Origin: Catenulispora acidiphila DSM 44928
GTDB lineage: Bacteria; Actinomycetota; Actinomycetes; Streptomycetales; Catenulisporaceae
Reading direction: 5' to 3'
DNA length: 64,000 bases
Assembly (NCBI RefSeq): GCF_000024025.1
Contig: NC_013131.1
Location: 1,674,001 to 1,738,000, forward strand
Shown piece by piece: positions 36,573 through 45,759 of the stretch. Positions within the stretch are counted from its first letter, which is position 1. Every line of letters begins with the position of its first letter. A program made the translations under genes and the position numbers. Below the pieces are notes generated by a model. It made no database searches and had not been told where the DNA came from. It saw only the letters and a program-made list of their open reading frames with translations.

Positions 36573-38144
36573 ATGGAGCAGCCTGCCGACACCGTTCTTG
36601 TCATCGACTTCGGGGCCCAGTACGCGCAGCTCATCGCGCGCCGGGTCCGTGAAGCCCACGTCTACAGCGAGATCGTGCCGCACACCGCGACGGTCGCCGA
36701 GATCCTCGCCAAGAAGCCCAAGGCGGTGATCCTGTCCGGCGGGCCGTCCTCGGTCTACGCCGACGGGGCGCCGAACGTCGGCGCGGAGCTGTTCCGCGCC
36801 GGGGTGCCGACCCTCGGCATCTGTTACGGCTTCCAGGCGATGGCGCGCGCCCTCGGCGGCGTGGTCGAGCAGACCGGCGGCCGGGAGTACGGCCGCACCT
36901 CGCTGGAGGTCACCGACACCGAGTCCACGCTGTTCCAGGGCTCGCACTCCGAGCAGCCGGTGTGGATGTCGCACGGCGACGCGGTCGTGGCCGCCCCCGA
37001 GGGCTTCCGGGTCACCGGGACCACAGCCAAGACCCCGGTCGCGGCGTTCGAGGACGACGAGAAGCGGCTCTACGGCGTCCAGCACCACCCCGAGGTCCTG
37101 CACTCGCAGTTCGGGCAGCTGCTGCTGGAGAACTTCCTCTACAAGGGCGCCGGCATCGCGCCGGACTGGACCACCGGCAACATCGTCGAGGAGCAGGTCG
37201 CCTCGATCCGCGAGCAGGTCGGCACCAAGCGCGCCATCTGCGGGCTGTCCGGCGGCGTGGACTCCGCGGTCGCCGCGGCCATCGTGCAGAAGGCGGTCGG
37301 CGAGCAGCTCACCTGCGTGTTCGTCGACCACGGCCTGCTGCGCAAGGGGGAGGCCGAGCAAGTCGAGAAGGACTTCGTCGCGGCGACCGGCGTGCAGTTG
37401 AAGGTCGTCGACGCCGAGCAGCGCTTCCTGTCGGCGCTGGCCGGGGTGTCCGACCCCGAGGAGAAGCGCAAGATCATCGGCCGCGAGTTCATCCGGGTCT
37501 TCGAGCAGGCCGAGCGGGAGATCGTCGAACAGTCGGCGGACGCCGGCGAGCCGGTGCGCTTCCTGGTGCAGGGCACGCTCTACCCCGACGTCGTGGAGTC
37601 CGGCGGCGGCACCGGCGCGGCGAACATCAAGAGCCACCACAACGTCGGCGGGCTGCCGGACGACTTGCAGTTCGAGCTGATCGAGCCGCTGCGCAAGCTG
37701 TTCAAGGACGAGGTCCGGCAGGTCGGCCGCGAGCTCGGGCTGCCCGAGGCGATCGTCGGCCGCCAGCCGTTCCCGGGCCCGGGGCTGGGCATCCGGATCG
37801 TCGGCGAGGTCACCAAGGCGCGGCTGGACCTGCTGCGCGAGGCCGACGCCATCGCCCGCGAGGAGCTGACCGCGGCCGGGCTGGACACCGAGATCTGGCA
37901 GTGCCCGGTGGTGCTGCTGGCCGACGTGCGCTCGGTCGGCGTGCAGGGCGACGGCCGGACCTACGGCCACCCGATCGTGCTGCGTCCGGTCTCCAGCGAG
38001 GACGCCATGACCGCCGACTGGTCGCGCCTGCCGTACGAGGTGCTGGCGCGGATCTCCACGCGGATCACCAACGAGGTCGCCGAGGTCAACCGGGTGGTGC
38101 TGGACGTCACCAGCAAGCCGCCGGGGACGATCGAGTGGGAGTAG
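36573..38144 (+). CDS. guaA: GMP synthase (glutamine-hydrolysing)
   Basis: 523 residues, normal length. It converts XMP to GMP with ATP and glutamine. The N-terminal glutaminase has its catalytic Cys84 in [10 protein letters not shown] and the His/Glu pair in [10 protein letters not shown]. The ATP pyrophosphatase domain has the P-loop [13 protein letters not shown], and the dimerisation domain ends in [13 protein letters not shown], the classical GuaA C-terminus. A stem with a TTCG loop follows as terminator. Confidence 0.97.
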   Translation: MEQPADTVLVIDFGAQYAQLIARRVREAHVYSEIVPHTATVAEILAKKPKAVILSGGPSSVYADGAPNVGAELFRAGVPTLGICYGFQAMARALGGVVEQTGGREYGRTSLEVTDTESTLFQGSHSEQPVWMSHGDAVVAAPEGFRVTGTTAKTPVAAFEDDEKRLYGVQHHPEVLHSQFGQLLLENFLYKGAGIAPDWTTGNIVEEQVASIREQVGTKRAICGLSGGVDSAVAAAIVQKAVGEQLTCVFVDHGLLRKGEAEQVEKDFVAATGVQLKVVDAEQRFLSALAGVSDPEEKRKIIGREFIRVFEQAEREIVEQSADAGEPVRFLVQGTLYPDVVESGGGTGAANIKSHHNVGGLPDDLQFELIEPLRKLFKDEVRQVGRELGLPEAIVGRQPFPGPGLGIRIVGEVTKARLDLLREADAIAREELTAAGLDTEIWQCPVVLLADVRSVGVQGDGRTYGHPIVLRPVSSEDAMTADWSRLPYEVLARISTRITNEVAEVNRVVLDVTSKPPGTIEWE

Positions 38145-38197
38145 GCGTTGGTTTTGCTGCGCGGTGTAGGTGCGCGGTGTAGCTGCGCGGCGCTTGT

Positions 38198-38221
38198 GGG
38201 CCGGGTCTTCGGACCCGGCCC
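38198..38221 (+). terminator. UUCG-loop hairpin terminator after guaA
   Basis: GGGCCGGGTC (38198-38207) pairs perfectly with GACCCGGCCC (38212-38221) around TTCG. It lies 54 bp past the guaA stop and before a convergent gene. Just upstream (38150-38190) GCGCGGTGTAG is repeated imperfectly. Confidence 0.75.
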
Positions 38222-38250
38222 TTCGCGTTCACCGGCCCTCGCCTGCCGCG

Positions 38251-39285
38251 CTACTGCCCGTCGTCGAACGCGAGCGCCTCGCGCAGCTTGCGGTTGACGT
38301 GGCGCAGGCGCTCGACCGTGCGCTGGGCTTCGCGCAGCTCGAAGCGCAGGCGGATGATCTCTTCGAGCGCGGCGAGGTCGGCCAGATCGCCGAGCTCTGC
38401 CAGGTCGCCGGAGGCCAGGTCGGGTTCGACTTCCTCGGCGTACTCGGGCTCCGGCGCGGCCGGGATCGCGAGTTCCGCCGGCTGTGTCAGCGCGGCCTGG
38501 ACCTCGGCGGACCACTGGAGGGCGTCCGGTTCGGGGGAGCGGCGGACGAACTCGTGGATGACGGCGCCGGCCGGTTCGGGCTCAGCGGGCTGATGCGGCG
38601 GCGCGGGCGTCTCGTGGTTCGGCGCGAAGTCCTCGGCAGCGAAGTCCTCGGCAGCGTCGGCGGCGGGCGCCGGTACGACCGGGATCTGGATCTGTAGCTG
38701 TTCTTGCGCCGGGGCGAAGTCTTCGGCGGGGTCGGCATTCACCGGCGCGGCCGGAGTCTGCTCGGCGGCGGCGTCGGCGTCGGCGTCGGCGGTGGCGGCG
38801 TAGTCGTCAGCCGAATCGGCAGCGGCAGCAACGTCATCAGCAGCAGCGACATCACCGGCATCCGGTCGCGCCACCAGCTCGCTCGGCTCGTCCCGAGCCA
38901 GCTCCTCGACGTCCGGCTCCCGCATCATCGCCGCGGTCCAGCCCGCCGCCTCGCAGGCGGCGTCGCGGAACTCCCGCAGCTGCCGCAGCATCCCCTCGCT
39001 GGAGGGGAACAGCGCCATCGCCTGCGCGACGTTCGCCACCGCCAGCGGCGCGGCCTGCACCGTATCGCCCAGCTCCGAATACGCCTGCGCCAGCTTGATC
39101 CGCGCCATCAGCGCGTCGCGCGGTCCGGAGCCGATGCCCTGCTCGGCGCGCTCCAGCTTGGCGATCAGGCCGCTGATCCACTCCTGCGGGTCGGCGTAAG
39201 GGTCGGCGTACTCCTCGACCGGCTCCCCGGCCACCGCCGGCTCCTCGAGCTCGTCGGCCTCTTGACCGAGTTCGTACTCTGTCAT
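38251..39285 (-). CDS. Acidic coiled-coil protein, unknown function
   Basis: 344 residues, strongly acidic. Residues 30-110 form a helical, TPR-like region (DALMARIKLAQAYSELGD). A disordered Ala/Asp/Glu/Pro-rich middle follows, with repeated AEDFA. The C-terminus is a coiled coil (EEIIRLRFELREAQRTVERL). There is no signal peptide or membrane segment. It lies just downstream of the NlpC/P60 gene on the same strand, 69 bp away. No family recognised. Confidence 0.68.
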   Translation of the reverse strand: MTEYELGQEADELEEPAVAGEPVEEYADPYADPQEWISGLIAKLERAEQGIGSGPRDALMARIKLAQAYSELGDTVQAAPLAVANVAQAMALFPSSEGMLRQLREFRDAACEAAGWTAAMMREPDVEELARDEPSELVARPDAGDVAAADDVAAAADSADDYAATADADADAAAEQTPAAPVNADPAEDFAPAQEQLQIQIPVVPAPAADAAEDFAAEDFAPNHETPAPPHQPAEPEPAGAVIHEFVRRSPEPDALQWSAEVQAALTQPAELAIPAAPEPEYAEEVEPDLASGDLAELGDLADLAALEEIIRLRFELREAQRTVERLRHVNRKLREALAFDDGQ

Positions 39286-39354
39286 TCCTTCCCCCTGACG
39301 ACGTCGAAGGGCGCCGACGTGACGTCGGCGCCCCGCGGCTGGCTCGGCACGATA

Positions 39355-40401
39355 CTACGGCCGGACGATCATCGCCACAGGCATCGAGTGGAGCGGGGCG
39401 TACTGGATCACGGTGCCCGGCATGGCGGCGTGGATGATCTCGCCGCCGCCCACGTATATCGCCACATGGTGCAGGCTGCCGTAGTAGATCACCAGGTCGC
39501 CGACGGCGATGTTGCTCTCGCTGACCTGCGGGAACTCGTAGGCCTGCGCCGAGGAGGAGTGCGACATCGACACCCCGGCGGCGCCCCAGGCGGCCATCGT
39601 CAAACCGGAGCAGTCGAAGCTGCGCGGGCCGTCGGCGCCGTAGACGTACGGCTTGCCGAGCTGGGCCTTGGCGAACGCCACCGCTATCGCCGCGCGGGCG
39701 TTCGGCGCCGGCGGCAGGTTGGCCGGCGTCTTGACGTTCTGCACGTTCTGCTGGCTCTGCTGCTGCGTGTACTGCGTCCGCTGGGCCGGCGTCAGGGAGT
39801 TCAGCAGCGCCTGCGCCTGCTTCTCCTTGGAGTCGATGTCGGACTTCTTCTGCGCCATGTCGTCGCGGGTCTTCTGCAGCTGCTGCAGGTCCGCCGTCGC
39901 CAGGGACTTGTCCTGGTCCAGCTGGCGCTTGATTTCCTGCGCGGTCTGCATCGAGGACGCGGAGTGGCTCGACATCTCGGCGTTCGCGGTGGCCTGCTGC
40001 AGGAAGGCGTCCGGAGCCGCCGACAGCATCAGCTGCAGCGAGCTGTCGACACCGCCGGCGCGGTACTGCGCCGCGGCCAGGCTGCCCAGCGAGGACTGGG
40101 CGGAGGTCAGCTGAGTCTGCTCCGCGGTGATGCGGGCCTGGATCTGGTTGACCTTGTTCTGCAGCGTGGCCAGGTTCGACGCGGCCTGGTCGTACGCCTC
40201 CGAGGCCTGCTCGGCCTGCTGGTGGAGGTTGTTGACCTGGCCCTTGACGTCGTTCAGGGTCGGCGCGGGGTCGGCGTGGGCCAGACCCGGGACCAGGGCG
40301 ATGGAACCGACCGTGGCGGTCGCCAGCGTCACCGCGGTGCGAGGCCCGGTGATCGTCTTCTTGGACGCGCGGTGAGTGGTCACGGTTTTGTGGGACGCCA
40401 C
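39355..40401 (-). CDS. Secreted NlpC/P60 peptidoglycan endopeptidase
   Basis: 348 residues. A twin-basic, long signal region is followed by a hydrophobic stretch and GLAHADPAP, a likely cleavage site. Residues 50-220 are a coiled coil, as in RipA/CwlO-type hydrolases. The C-terminal NlpC/P60 domain has the catalytic Cys in RSFDCSGLTMAAWGAAG, the His in LHHVAIYVGGG and a polar residue at EIIHAAMPG. It cleaves stem peptides of peptidoglycan outside the cell. The gene is preceded by a c-di-AMP riboswitch, a known control for actinobacterial cell-wall hydrolases. Confidence 0.93.
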   Translation of the reverse strand: MASHKTVTTHRASKKTITGPRTAVTLATATVGSIALVPGLAHADPAPTLNDVKGQVNNLHQQAEQASEAYDQAASNLATLQNKVNQIQARITAEQTQLTSAQSSLGSLAAAQYRAGGVDSSLQLMLSAAPDAFLQQATANAEMSSHSASSMQTAQEIKRQLDQDKSLATADLQQLQKTRDDMAQKKSDIDSKEKQAQALLNSLTPAQRTQYTQQQSQQNVQNVKTPANLPPAPNARAAIAVAFAKAQLGKPYVYGADGPRSFDCSGLTMAAWGAAGVSMSHSSSAQAYEFPQVSESNIAVGDLVIYYGSLHHVAIYVGGGEIIHAAMPGTVIQYAPLHSMPVAMIVRP

Positions 40402-40413
40402 TAGGGCGACTCT

Positions 40414-40650
40414 CCTTCTCTCCCTGCCGCCTACCGGGTTAGCTGTCGGGTTCGGGCTGAGAAGCGTGCCCTACAGGCCGCCGCGCGGGGGTACGAGGCG
40501 GACCGATTCACCCCTTGGCCCCAGTGGATGCGGGCCGGTGGGACTGGTGGGTCCCCGGTTCCGTCTCGGCGCTCCGCCTCGGGCTGTGTGGAAGCCCGTG
40601 GAAACTGCGGGTCGCGCTTCGCCGGATTCGGCGTGAACTCCCGCCACCGT
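40414..40650 (-). ncRNA. Cyclic di-AMP riboswitch (ydaO/yuaA class)
   Basis: On the minus strand, just before the NlpC/P60 gene, the conserved ydaO blocks occur in order: CGCCGAATCCGGCG, GAACCGGGGACCCACC, AAGGGGTGAATC, GTAGGGCACGC, then CCGAACCCGACAGCTAACCC and GGTAGGCGGCAGGGAGAGAAGG. These are the hallmark segments of the c-di-AMP riboswitch. In Streptomyces, the same element controls resuscitation-factor and other wall-hydrolase genes and turns expression off when c-di-AMP is high. The boundaries are approximate. Confidence 0.93.
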
Positions 40651-40960
40651 CCAGGTTGGTCGGCGTCGTTACGAGAGTCCGGCCGTAACCCTAGCGAGAC
40701 CCCGGACGACAAAACGGACCGGCCCAGGAGGCTATACCAGGATTTTACTTTGGCAGGCGTTTAGTGGTCCTGATTCAGTCCGTGCTGTCCGAGTTGGTAC
40801 TAGGTCGATCGCGTGATTGTTGCCGACAGAGTGTCGGCATGAGGCCTTCCGATCCCCGGACCCGGTGGTGAAAGTACTGAAAGAGTGCCAGCTAGTCCTG
40901 TGTTTCGCCGGTCGGCTGGAGGGCGCTCGGCAAGATCATGGCGCAGCAATTTCGAAGACA
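40651..40960. other. Upstream region of the riboswitch-controlled transcript
   Basis: About 310 bp without a credible gene, presumably holding the promoter of the riboswitch transcript. GTTACG and CGTAAC (about 40667-40690) form an inverted repeat at the riboswitch edge. A TATAGC word on the minus strand near 40733 is a possible -10 element; this is weak. Confidence 0.4.
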
Positions 40961-41001
40961 CCAGTGGCGGGCTACCCGTGATTCCGGGTGCCCGCCACTG
41001 G
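40961..41001 (-). terminator. Hairpin terminator of the exonuclease gene
   Basis: CCAGTGGCGGGC (40961-40972) pairs perfectly with GCCCGCCACTGG (40990-41001); ACCCG and CGGGT extend the stem inside. It lies about 147 bp downstream of the exonuclease stop on the minus strand. Confidence 0.75.
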
Positions 41002-41147
41002 TTCGCAAGGCGTGCCGGCGTCCGCGCGGTCGGTCCGGCTATGTCAGATCTCTGCTATCGCAGAGCTCTGGCTTACAGCCTTCGCCTTCCGGCGCGTCCG
41101 GCGCCGCTCTGTTAGGTGTCTTCTAGGTGTCTTCGGTGTGTTCTGCG

Positions 41148-42035
41148 TCACGCCGAGGTCGCCAGCGGCCGCGTCGGCCACTCCGGCTCGGCGTAGGACT
41201 TCTCGCCGCGCCGCTCCCGGTAGGCCGCGCGGTCGGCCTCCTGCTCGGCCTTCCAGCGCGCCTGCGCCTCGTGCAGCCGGACCGCGTCCAGCGTCCCCAC
41301 CGCGGTGTAGCTGGCGCCGATCACCTGCGCCAGGTTCATCGCGGCCAGGGCGTCGGCGGCGGCGTCGTGGGCGTGGGTGATGGTCACGCCGTAGAACTGG
41401 CACTGCGCCTCCAGGGTGCGCGCGCCCTTGCGGAACTTGTCCATCTGCCGGTCGATGACCAGCGGGTCGATCACCGGCGCGACCGGGGCGCGGGAGGCCA
41501 GCGGGGTCAGGCCGTTGCGGGCCAGCTCCGCCTCCAGCAGCGTCAGGTCGTAGGGGGCGTTGAACACCACCAGCGGGGTGCCGGCGCGCAGCTCGGCGGC
41601 CAGGGCGTCGGCGATCTCGTCCAGCGTGCGGCGCGGCTCGGTGCCGTGCTCGCGGGCGTACTCGGTGGTGATGCCGTGGATCGCGGTGGCCTCGGCGGGG
41701 ATCTCGACGCCGGGGTCGATGAGGAAGGCCTTCTCGGCGCCGTCGGAGGTGACGAGGGCGGCCGAGACGATGCGCACGGACTTCGGGTCGCGGCCGGTGG
41801 TCTCGGTGTCGAAGCCGGCCAGCCGGCGGCGGTGCCAGCCGTCGTGCGAGCCGCGCTGTGGCGGGACGGCCGCCTGGACCGGGGTCTCGCCGGCGGGTCT
41901 GGGCTCCCGGGCCGGGGCGCACTCGTGGTGGTAGGTCTGCCACGCGCCGTCCACCGTGGCGCGGGTTCCGGCCTCGGCTTCCACCCGACCCTTGCACGCG
42001 GCGCACGTCCCCGCGTACTTGTTGACCAGAGTCAC
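41148..42035 (-). CDS. DEDDh 3'-5' exonuclease (DnaQ/RNase T-like)
   Basis: 295 residues from the GTG at 42035, chosen because AGGGAG lies about ten bases upstream; a GTG at 42053 would place that site inside the gene. An N-terminal zinc-finger-like part (CAACK ... HHEC) precedes the exonuclease domain. Exo I is LAGFDTETTG, Exo II is VFNAPYDLTLLEAEL and Exo III is THAHDAAADALA, giving the DEDDh set. It probably trims DNA or RNA 3' ends. Similar proteins are annotated as DNA polymerase III epsilon-like in actinobacteria. Confidence 0.88.
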   Translation of the reverse strand: MTLVNKYAGTCAACKGRVEAEAGTRATVDGAWQTYHHECAPAREPRPAGETPVQAAVPPQRGSHDGWHRRRLAGFDTETTGRDPKSVRIVSAALVTSDGAEKAFLIDPGVEIPAEATAIHGITTEYAREHGTEPRRTLDEIADALAAELRAGTPLVVFNAPYDLTLLEAELARNGLTPLASRAPVAPVIDPLVIDRQMDKFRKGARTLEAQCQFYGVTITHAHDAAADALAAMNLAQVIGASYTAVGTLDAVRLHEAQARWKAEQEADRAAYRERRGEKSYAEPEWPTRPLATSA

Positions 42036-42196
42036 TGTGTTGTTCTCCCTCACCTCGTGTTGCCACCATGGTGGCGCACCGTTCTGACAAACACCGCCAG
42101 ACTCGGGTCCGGCGACGTCAGCGGCTACCCTGGTGGACTACGGCGGTTTTTTAATCCGCCCGATCTGTTGATTTCCGCGCGAAGGATGACTACGAC

Positions 42197-43744
42197 GTGT
42201 TCGACACGCTCTCCGATCGTTTGGCCACGACGTTCAAAAACCTGCGCGGCAAGGGTCGGCTGTCGCCCCAGGACATCGACGACACGCTGCGCGCGATCCG
42301 CCAGGCGCTCCTGGAGGCGGACGTCTCGCTGCAGGCGGTCCGGCCGTTCATCGCCGCCGTCCGCGAGCGGGCCGAGGGCGCCGAGGTCTCCAAGGCGCTG
42401 AACCCGGCGCAGCAGATCATCAAGATCGTCAACGAGGAGCTCGTCGCCATCCTGGGCGGGGAGACCCGGCGGCTGCGCTTCGCCAAGAACCCGCCGACGG
42501 TGATCATGCTCGCCGGTCTGCAGGGCGCTGGTAAGACCACGCTGGCCGGCAAGCTGGCCCGTTGGCTCAAGTCCGAGGGCCACACCCCGATCCTGGTCGC
42601 CGCCGACCTGCAGCGGCCCAACGCGGTCACCCAGCTCCAGGTGGTCGGCGAGCGGGCTGGCGTGCCGGTCTTCGCCCCCGAGCCCGGCAACGGCGTGGGC
42701 AACCCGGTGAAGGTGGCCAAGGACTCCATCGACTTCGCCAAGACCAAGCTGCACGACGTGGTCATCGTCGACACCGCCGGCCGCCTGGGCATCGACGCCG
42801 AGCTGATGAAGCAGGCCGCCGACATCCGCGACGCGGTCAGCCCCGACGAGGTCCTGTTCGTCGTCGACGCCATGATCGGCCAGGACGCGGTGATCACCGC
42901 GCAGGCCTTCATGGACGGCGTCGGCTTCGACGGCGTGGTGCTCACCAAGCTCGACGGCGACGCCCGAGGCGGCGCGGCCCTGTCGGTCCGCCAGGTCACC
43001 GGCAAGCCCGTGATGTTCGCCTCCTCCGGGGAGAAGCTGGAGGACTTCGACGTCTTCCACCCCGAGCGCATGGCCGGCCGCATCCTCGACATGGGCGACA
43101 TGATGACCCTGATCGAGAAGGCCGAGCAGGCCTTCGATCAGGCCGAGTCCGAGAAGATGGCCCTCAAGCTGGCCCGCAACGAGTTCACCCTCGAGGACTT
43201 CCTGAACCAGATGGAGCAGCTCAAGAAGCTGGGCTCCATGAAGAAGCTCCTCGGCATGCTCCCCGGCGTCGGCGAGATCAAGCAGCAGCTCAACGAGATC
43301 GACGACAAGGACGTCGACCGCATCGCCGCCATCATCAAGTCGATGACGCCGGGCGAGCGCGACGACGTCAAGATCATCAACGGCTCCCGCCGCCAGCGCA
43401 TCGCCCGCGGCTCAGGCACCACGGTCCAAGAGGTCAACAACCTCATCGACCGCTTCCTCGAAGCCAAGAAGATGATGCAGCAGATGGCCAAGGGCGGCAT
43501 GCCCGGCATGCCCGGCCTCCCCGGAGCCGGCGGCCTCGGCGGCACCAAGCGCAAATCCGCCAAGGCCAAAGCCGCCGACAAGGCCTCCAAGTCCAAGGGC
43601 CGCTCCCGCTCCGGCAACCCCGCCAAGGCCAAGGCCGAAGAAGCCGCCCGCCAGGCCCGCAAGGACGGCACCGGCCCCGGCGAAGACGCCCCCGGCCAGT
43701 TCGAACTCCCCGCCGAGTTCAAAAACCTGCTGCCTCCGCAGTAG
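42197..43744 (+). CDS. ffh: Signal recognition particle protein
   Basis: 515 residues from a GTG at 42197. Ffh binds signal peptides and 4.5S RNA and docks to FtsY. The N domain is followed by the GTPase (P-loop GLQGAGKTTLAGKLA, DTAGR, TKLDGDARGGAA) and the methionine-rich M domain (MKKLLGMLPGVGEIKQQL, the RNA-binding GSRRQRIARGSGT). The C-terminal 75 residues are a Lys/Ala-rich, disordered extension. It is divergent from the exonuclease gene, with about 160 bp between. The rpsP operon lies downstream, as in streptomycetes, but after an unusually long 720-bp gap. Confidence 0.97.
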   Translation: MFDTLSDRLATTFKNLRGKGRLSPQDIDDTLRAIRQALLEADVSLQAVRPFIAAVRERAEGAEVSKALNPAQQIIKIVNEELVAILGGETRRLRFAKNPPTVIMLAGLQGAGKTTLAGKLARWLKSEGHTPILVAADLQRPNAVTQLQVVGERAGVPVFAPEPGNGVGNPVKVAKDSIDFAKTKLHDVVIVDTAGRLGIDAELMKQAADIRDAVSPDEVLFVVDAMIGQDAVITAQAFMDGVGFDGVVLTKLDGDARGGAALSVRQVTGKPVMFASSGEKLEDFDVFHPERMAGRILDMGDMMTLIEKAEQAFDQAESEKMALKLARNEFTLEDFLNQMEQLKKLGSMKKLLGMLPGVGEIKQQLNEIDDKDVDRIAAIIKSMTPGERDDVKIINGSRRQRIARGSGTTVQEVNNLIDRFLEAKKMMQQMAKGGMPGMPGLPGAGGLGGTKRKSAKAKAADKASKSKGRSRSGNPAKAKAEEAARQARKDGTGPGEDAPGQFELPAEFKNLLPPQ

Positions 43745-44464
43745 CGCTCGCAGCCCGCATCTCGCAGCACGGCGCGGCCTGGCTGGACGCCTGATCCAGC
43801 TCGGCCGCGGCACAGCTCGGCTCAGCAGTCGGCCGGATGCCCGATCAGGCGTCCGGCCTGCTCCATGTCAGTCCGATCGCACACGCCTCGCGCGCAGATC
43901 GAGTGCTCGGCCCGGCGGCAGGTCTGCTGTCTGGCTCAGCCCAGCTTGCTCGCGCTCGGCCCGGCCCTGCTCGGCTTGGCGGTCGGGCTGTTTCCAGGTT
44001 TGCTGTCTGGCTCAGCCCAGGTCGGCTCGATCGCGCTCGGCCCGGCCCTGGTCGGCTTGGTCGTCGAGCTGTTTCCAGGTCTGCTGTTCGGCCAGGTCCA
44101 GGCCAGCCCGATCGCGCTCGGCTCGATCTCCCTCTCCCCGCAGGTCAAGCGTCCGCTGCGGTGTTCGCGCGGCAGCAGGTCTGTTGTCCAGCCGGAGTCC
44201 GCCCACCTGCCCCGCCCATCGTCGGCCGCCCTCCGTGCCGGGTGATCCACCGCCCGTCGCGACTCGCCGGAGCCTCCCGCCCCCCGCCTGCGCCGGTGGC
44301 GTCCCGAGCAGCCGGAACGTTCTGGCACAATGGAAGCTTGTACCGGTCGCGCATGGCCCTCTCTCCTGCGCTCGCCGTGTCCATCCGGCTGCTGCCGATG
44401 CCATGTCCCCACGTGGCGGCGCGGCGGCACCACCCGCAGTCAACCAAGCAGGAGACACCACACC
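43745..44464. other. 720-bp non-coding gap between ffh and rpsP
   Basis: No credible gene: the open frames are short or antisense, and all cross an imperfect tandem repeat at 43921-44130. It should hold the promoter of the ribosomal operon in its right part; AGGAG at about 44450 is the rpsP ribosome binding site. Confidence 0.55.
43921..44130 (+). repeat. 76-81-bp tandem repeat, nearly three copies
   Basis: Copies begin with GGT(C/T)TGCTGT at 43921, 43997 and 44078, so the periods are 76 and 81 bp. Shared blocks include CTGGCTCAGCCCAG, CGCGCTCGGCCCGGCCCTG and GAGCTGTTTCCAGG-type ends; the third copy is partial. Confidence 0.75.
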
Positions 44465-44935
44465 GTGGCAGTCAAGATCAAGCTCAAGCGCATGGGCAAG
44501 ATCCGGAACCCGCAGTACCGGATCATCGTGGCCGACGCCCGTACCAAGCGCGACGGCCGGGCGATCGAGGAGATCGGGAAGTACCACCCGAAGGAGGACC
44601 CCTCCTACATCGAGGTCACCTCCGAGCGCGCGCAGTACTGGCTGGGCGTCGGCGCGCAGCCGACCGAGGCCGTCGAGGCGATCCTGAAGATCACCGGCGA
44701 CTGGCAGAAGTTCAAGGGCCTGGACGCCCCGGCGCCGATGAAGGTCGCCGCGCCGAAGGCGGACCGCAAGGCCGTCTTCGAGGCCGCCGCCAAGGAGGCC
44801 GCCGACGAGCCCAAGACCGGCGCCACCACGCCGAAGAAGAAGGCCGAGAAGAAGGCCGACGAGACCCCGGCGACCGAGGCTCCGGTGGAGACCCCGGCCC
44901 CGGCCGTCGAGGCTGAGATCGCTTCCGAGGGCTGA
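44465..44935 (+). CDS. rpsP: 30S ribosomal protein S16
   Basis: 156 residues from the GTG at 44465, with AGGAG about ten bases upstream. The core [20 protein letters not shown], then [17 protein letters not shown] is S16. The S16 fold is about 80-90 residues; the rest is a Lys/Ala/Glu/Pro-rich tail common in actinobacteria. It is the first gene of the rpsP-KH-rimM-trmD operon. Confidence 0.97.
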   Translation: MAVKIKLKRMGKIRNPQYRIIVADARTKRDGRAIEEIGKYHPKEDPSYIEVTSERAQYWLGVGAQPTEAVEAILKITGDWQKFKGLDAPAPMKVAAPKADRKAVFEAAAKEAADEPKTGATTPKKKAEKKADETPATEAPVETPAPAVEAEIASEG

Positions 44936-44937
44936 GC

Positions 44938-45177
44938 ATGCTGGAAGAGGCCCTGGAGCACCTGGTCAAGGGCATCGTCGAGCACCCCGATGAGGTCCGG
45001 GTCCGCGAGCGCGACCAGCGCCGCGGCAAAGTCCTGGAAGTCCGGGTCCACCCGGACGACCTGGGCAAGGTCATCGGCCGCGGCGGGCGCACGGCGCGGG
45101 CGCTGCGCACCGTCATGGCCGCCCTCGGCGGCCGCTCGCTGCGGGTCGACCTCGTCGAGGCGGCCGGCTACCGGTGA
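44938..45177 (+). CDS. KH-domain RNA-binding protein (KhpA/YlqC family)
   Basis: 79 residues. The KH motif is GKVIGRGGRTARALRTVM (GxxG loop GRGG). It binds RNA and in other bacteria acts with a second KH protein in cell-shape control. It starts two bases after rpsP stops, and its stop overlaps the rimM GTG by four bases. Confidence 0.95.
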   Translation: MLEEALEHLVKGIVEHPDEVRVRERDQRRGKVLEVRVHPDDLGKVIGRGGRTARALRTVMAALGGRSLRVDLVEAAGYR

Positions 45178-45737
45178 GCCCTGACGTTGAGAACCCCTCC
45201 GGCCGGCCCGAGGCGCTGCGCCTCGTGGTCGGCCGGATCGGTCGTGCCCACGGCATCCGCGGCCAGGCCACCGTCGAGGTCCGCACCGACGACCCCGAGC
45301 TGCGCTTCGCCCCCGGCTCCCGGCTGCTGACCGAGCCGGCCGAGCGCGGCCCGCTCGTGGTCACCGACATGCGCTTCCACAGCGGCATCCTGCTGCTGGC
45401 CTTCGAGGGCGTGGCGGACCGGAACGCCGTGGAGGCCCTGCGCAACACGATCCTGGTCGTCGAAGCGGACCCGGACGAGACCCCGGAGGACCCCGAAGAG
45501 TTCTACGATCATCAGCTCGTCGGCCTGCCCGTCGAGCTGGCGGACGGAACCGTGCTCGGGGAGATCGCCGACCTGCTGCACCTGCCGGGGCAGGACGTCC
45601 TGGCCGTCAAGCGTCCGGACCGTCCCGAGGTGCTGATCCCGTTCATCAAGCAGTTCGTCCCCGTAGTGGACGTCGCCAACAAGCGGATCGTCGTCGATCC
45701 GCCGGCCGGGCTGCTGGACCTGGACAGCGTCGAATAA
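45174..45737 (+). CDS. rimM: Ribosome maturation factor RimM
   Basis: 187 residues from a GTG at 45174. The N-terminal domain has VVGRIGRAHGIRGQATVEV and the C-terminal PRC-barrel has YDHQLVGLPVELADG and VLIPFIKQFVPVVD. It binds S19 and the 16S 3' domain during 30S assembly. It is coupled to the KH gene and followed by trmD in 22 bp. Confidence 0.96.
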   Translation: MSPDVENPSGRPEALRLVVGRIGRAHGIRGQATVEVRTDDPELRFAPGSRLLTEPAERGPLVVTDMRFHSGILLLAFEGVADRNAVEALRNTILVVEADPDETPEDPEEFYDHQLVGLPVELADGTVLGEIADLLHLPGQDVLAVKRPDRPEVLIPFIKQFVPVVDVANKRIVVDPPAGLLDLDSVE

Positions 45738-45759
45738 CCGCCACCGGAGCGGTCATCCC

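Noticed and set aside
43865-44245. 126-codon hydrophobic frame between ffh and rpsP
   Set aside because: Its apparent membrane repeats are a reading of the tandem repeat; no ribosome binding site and no family.
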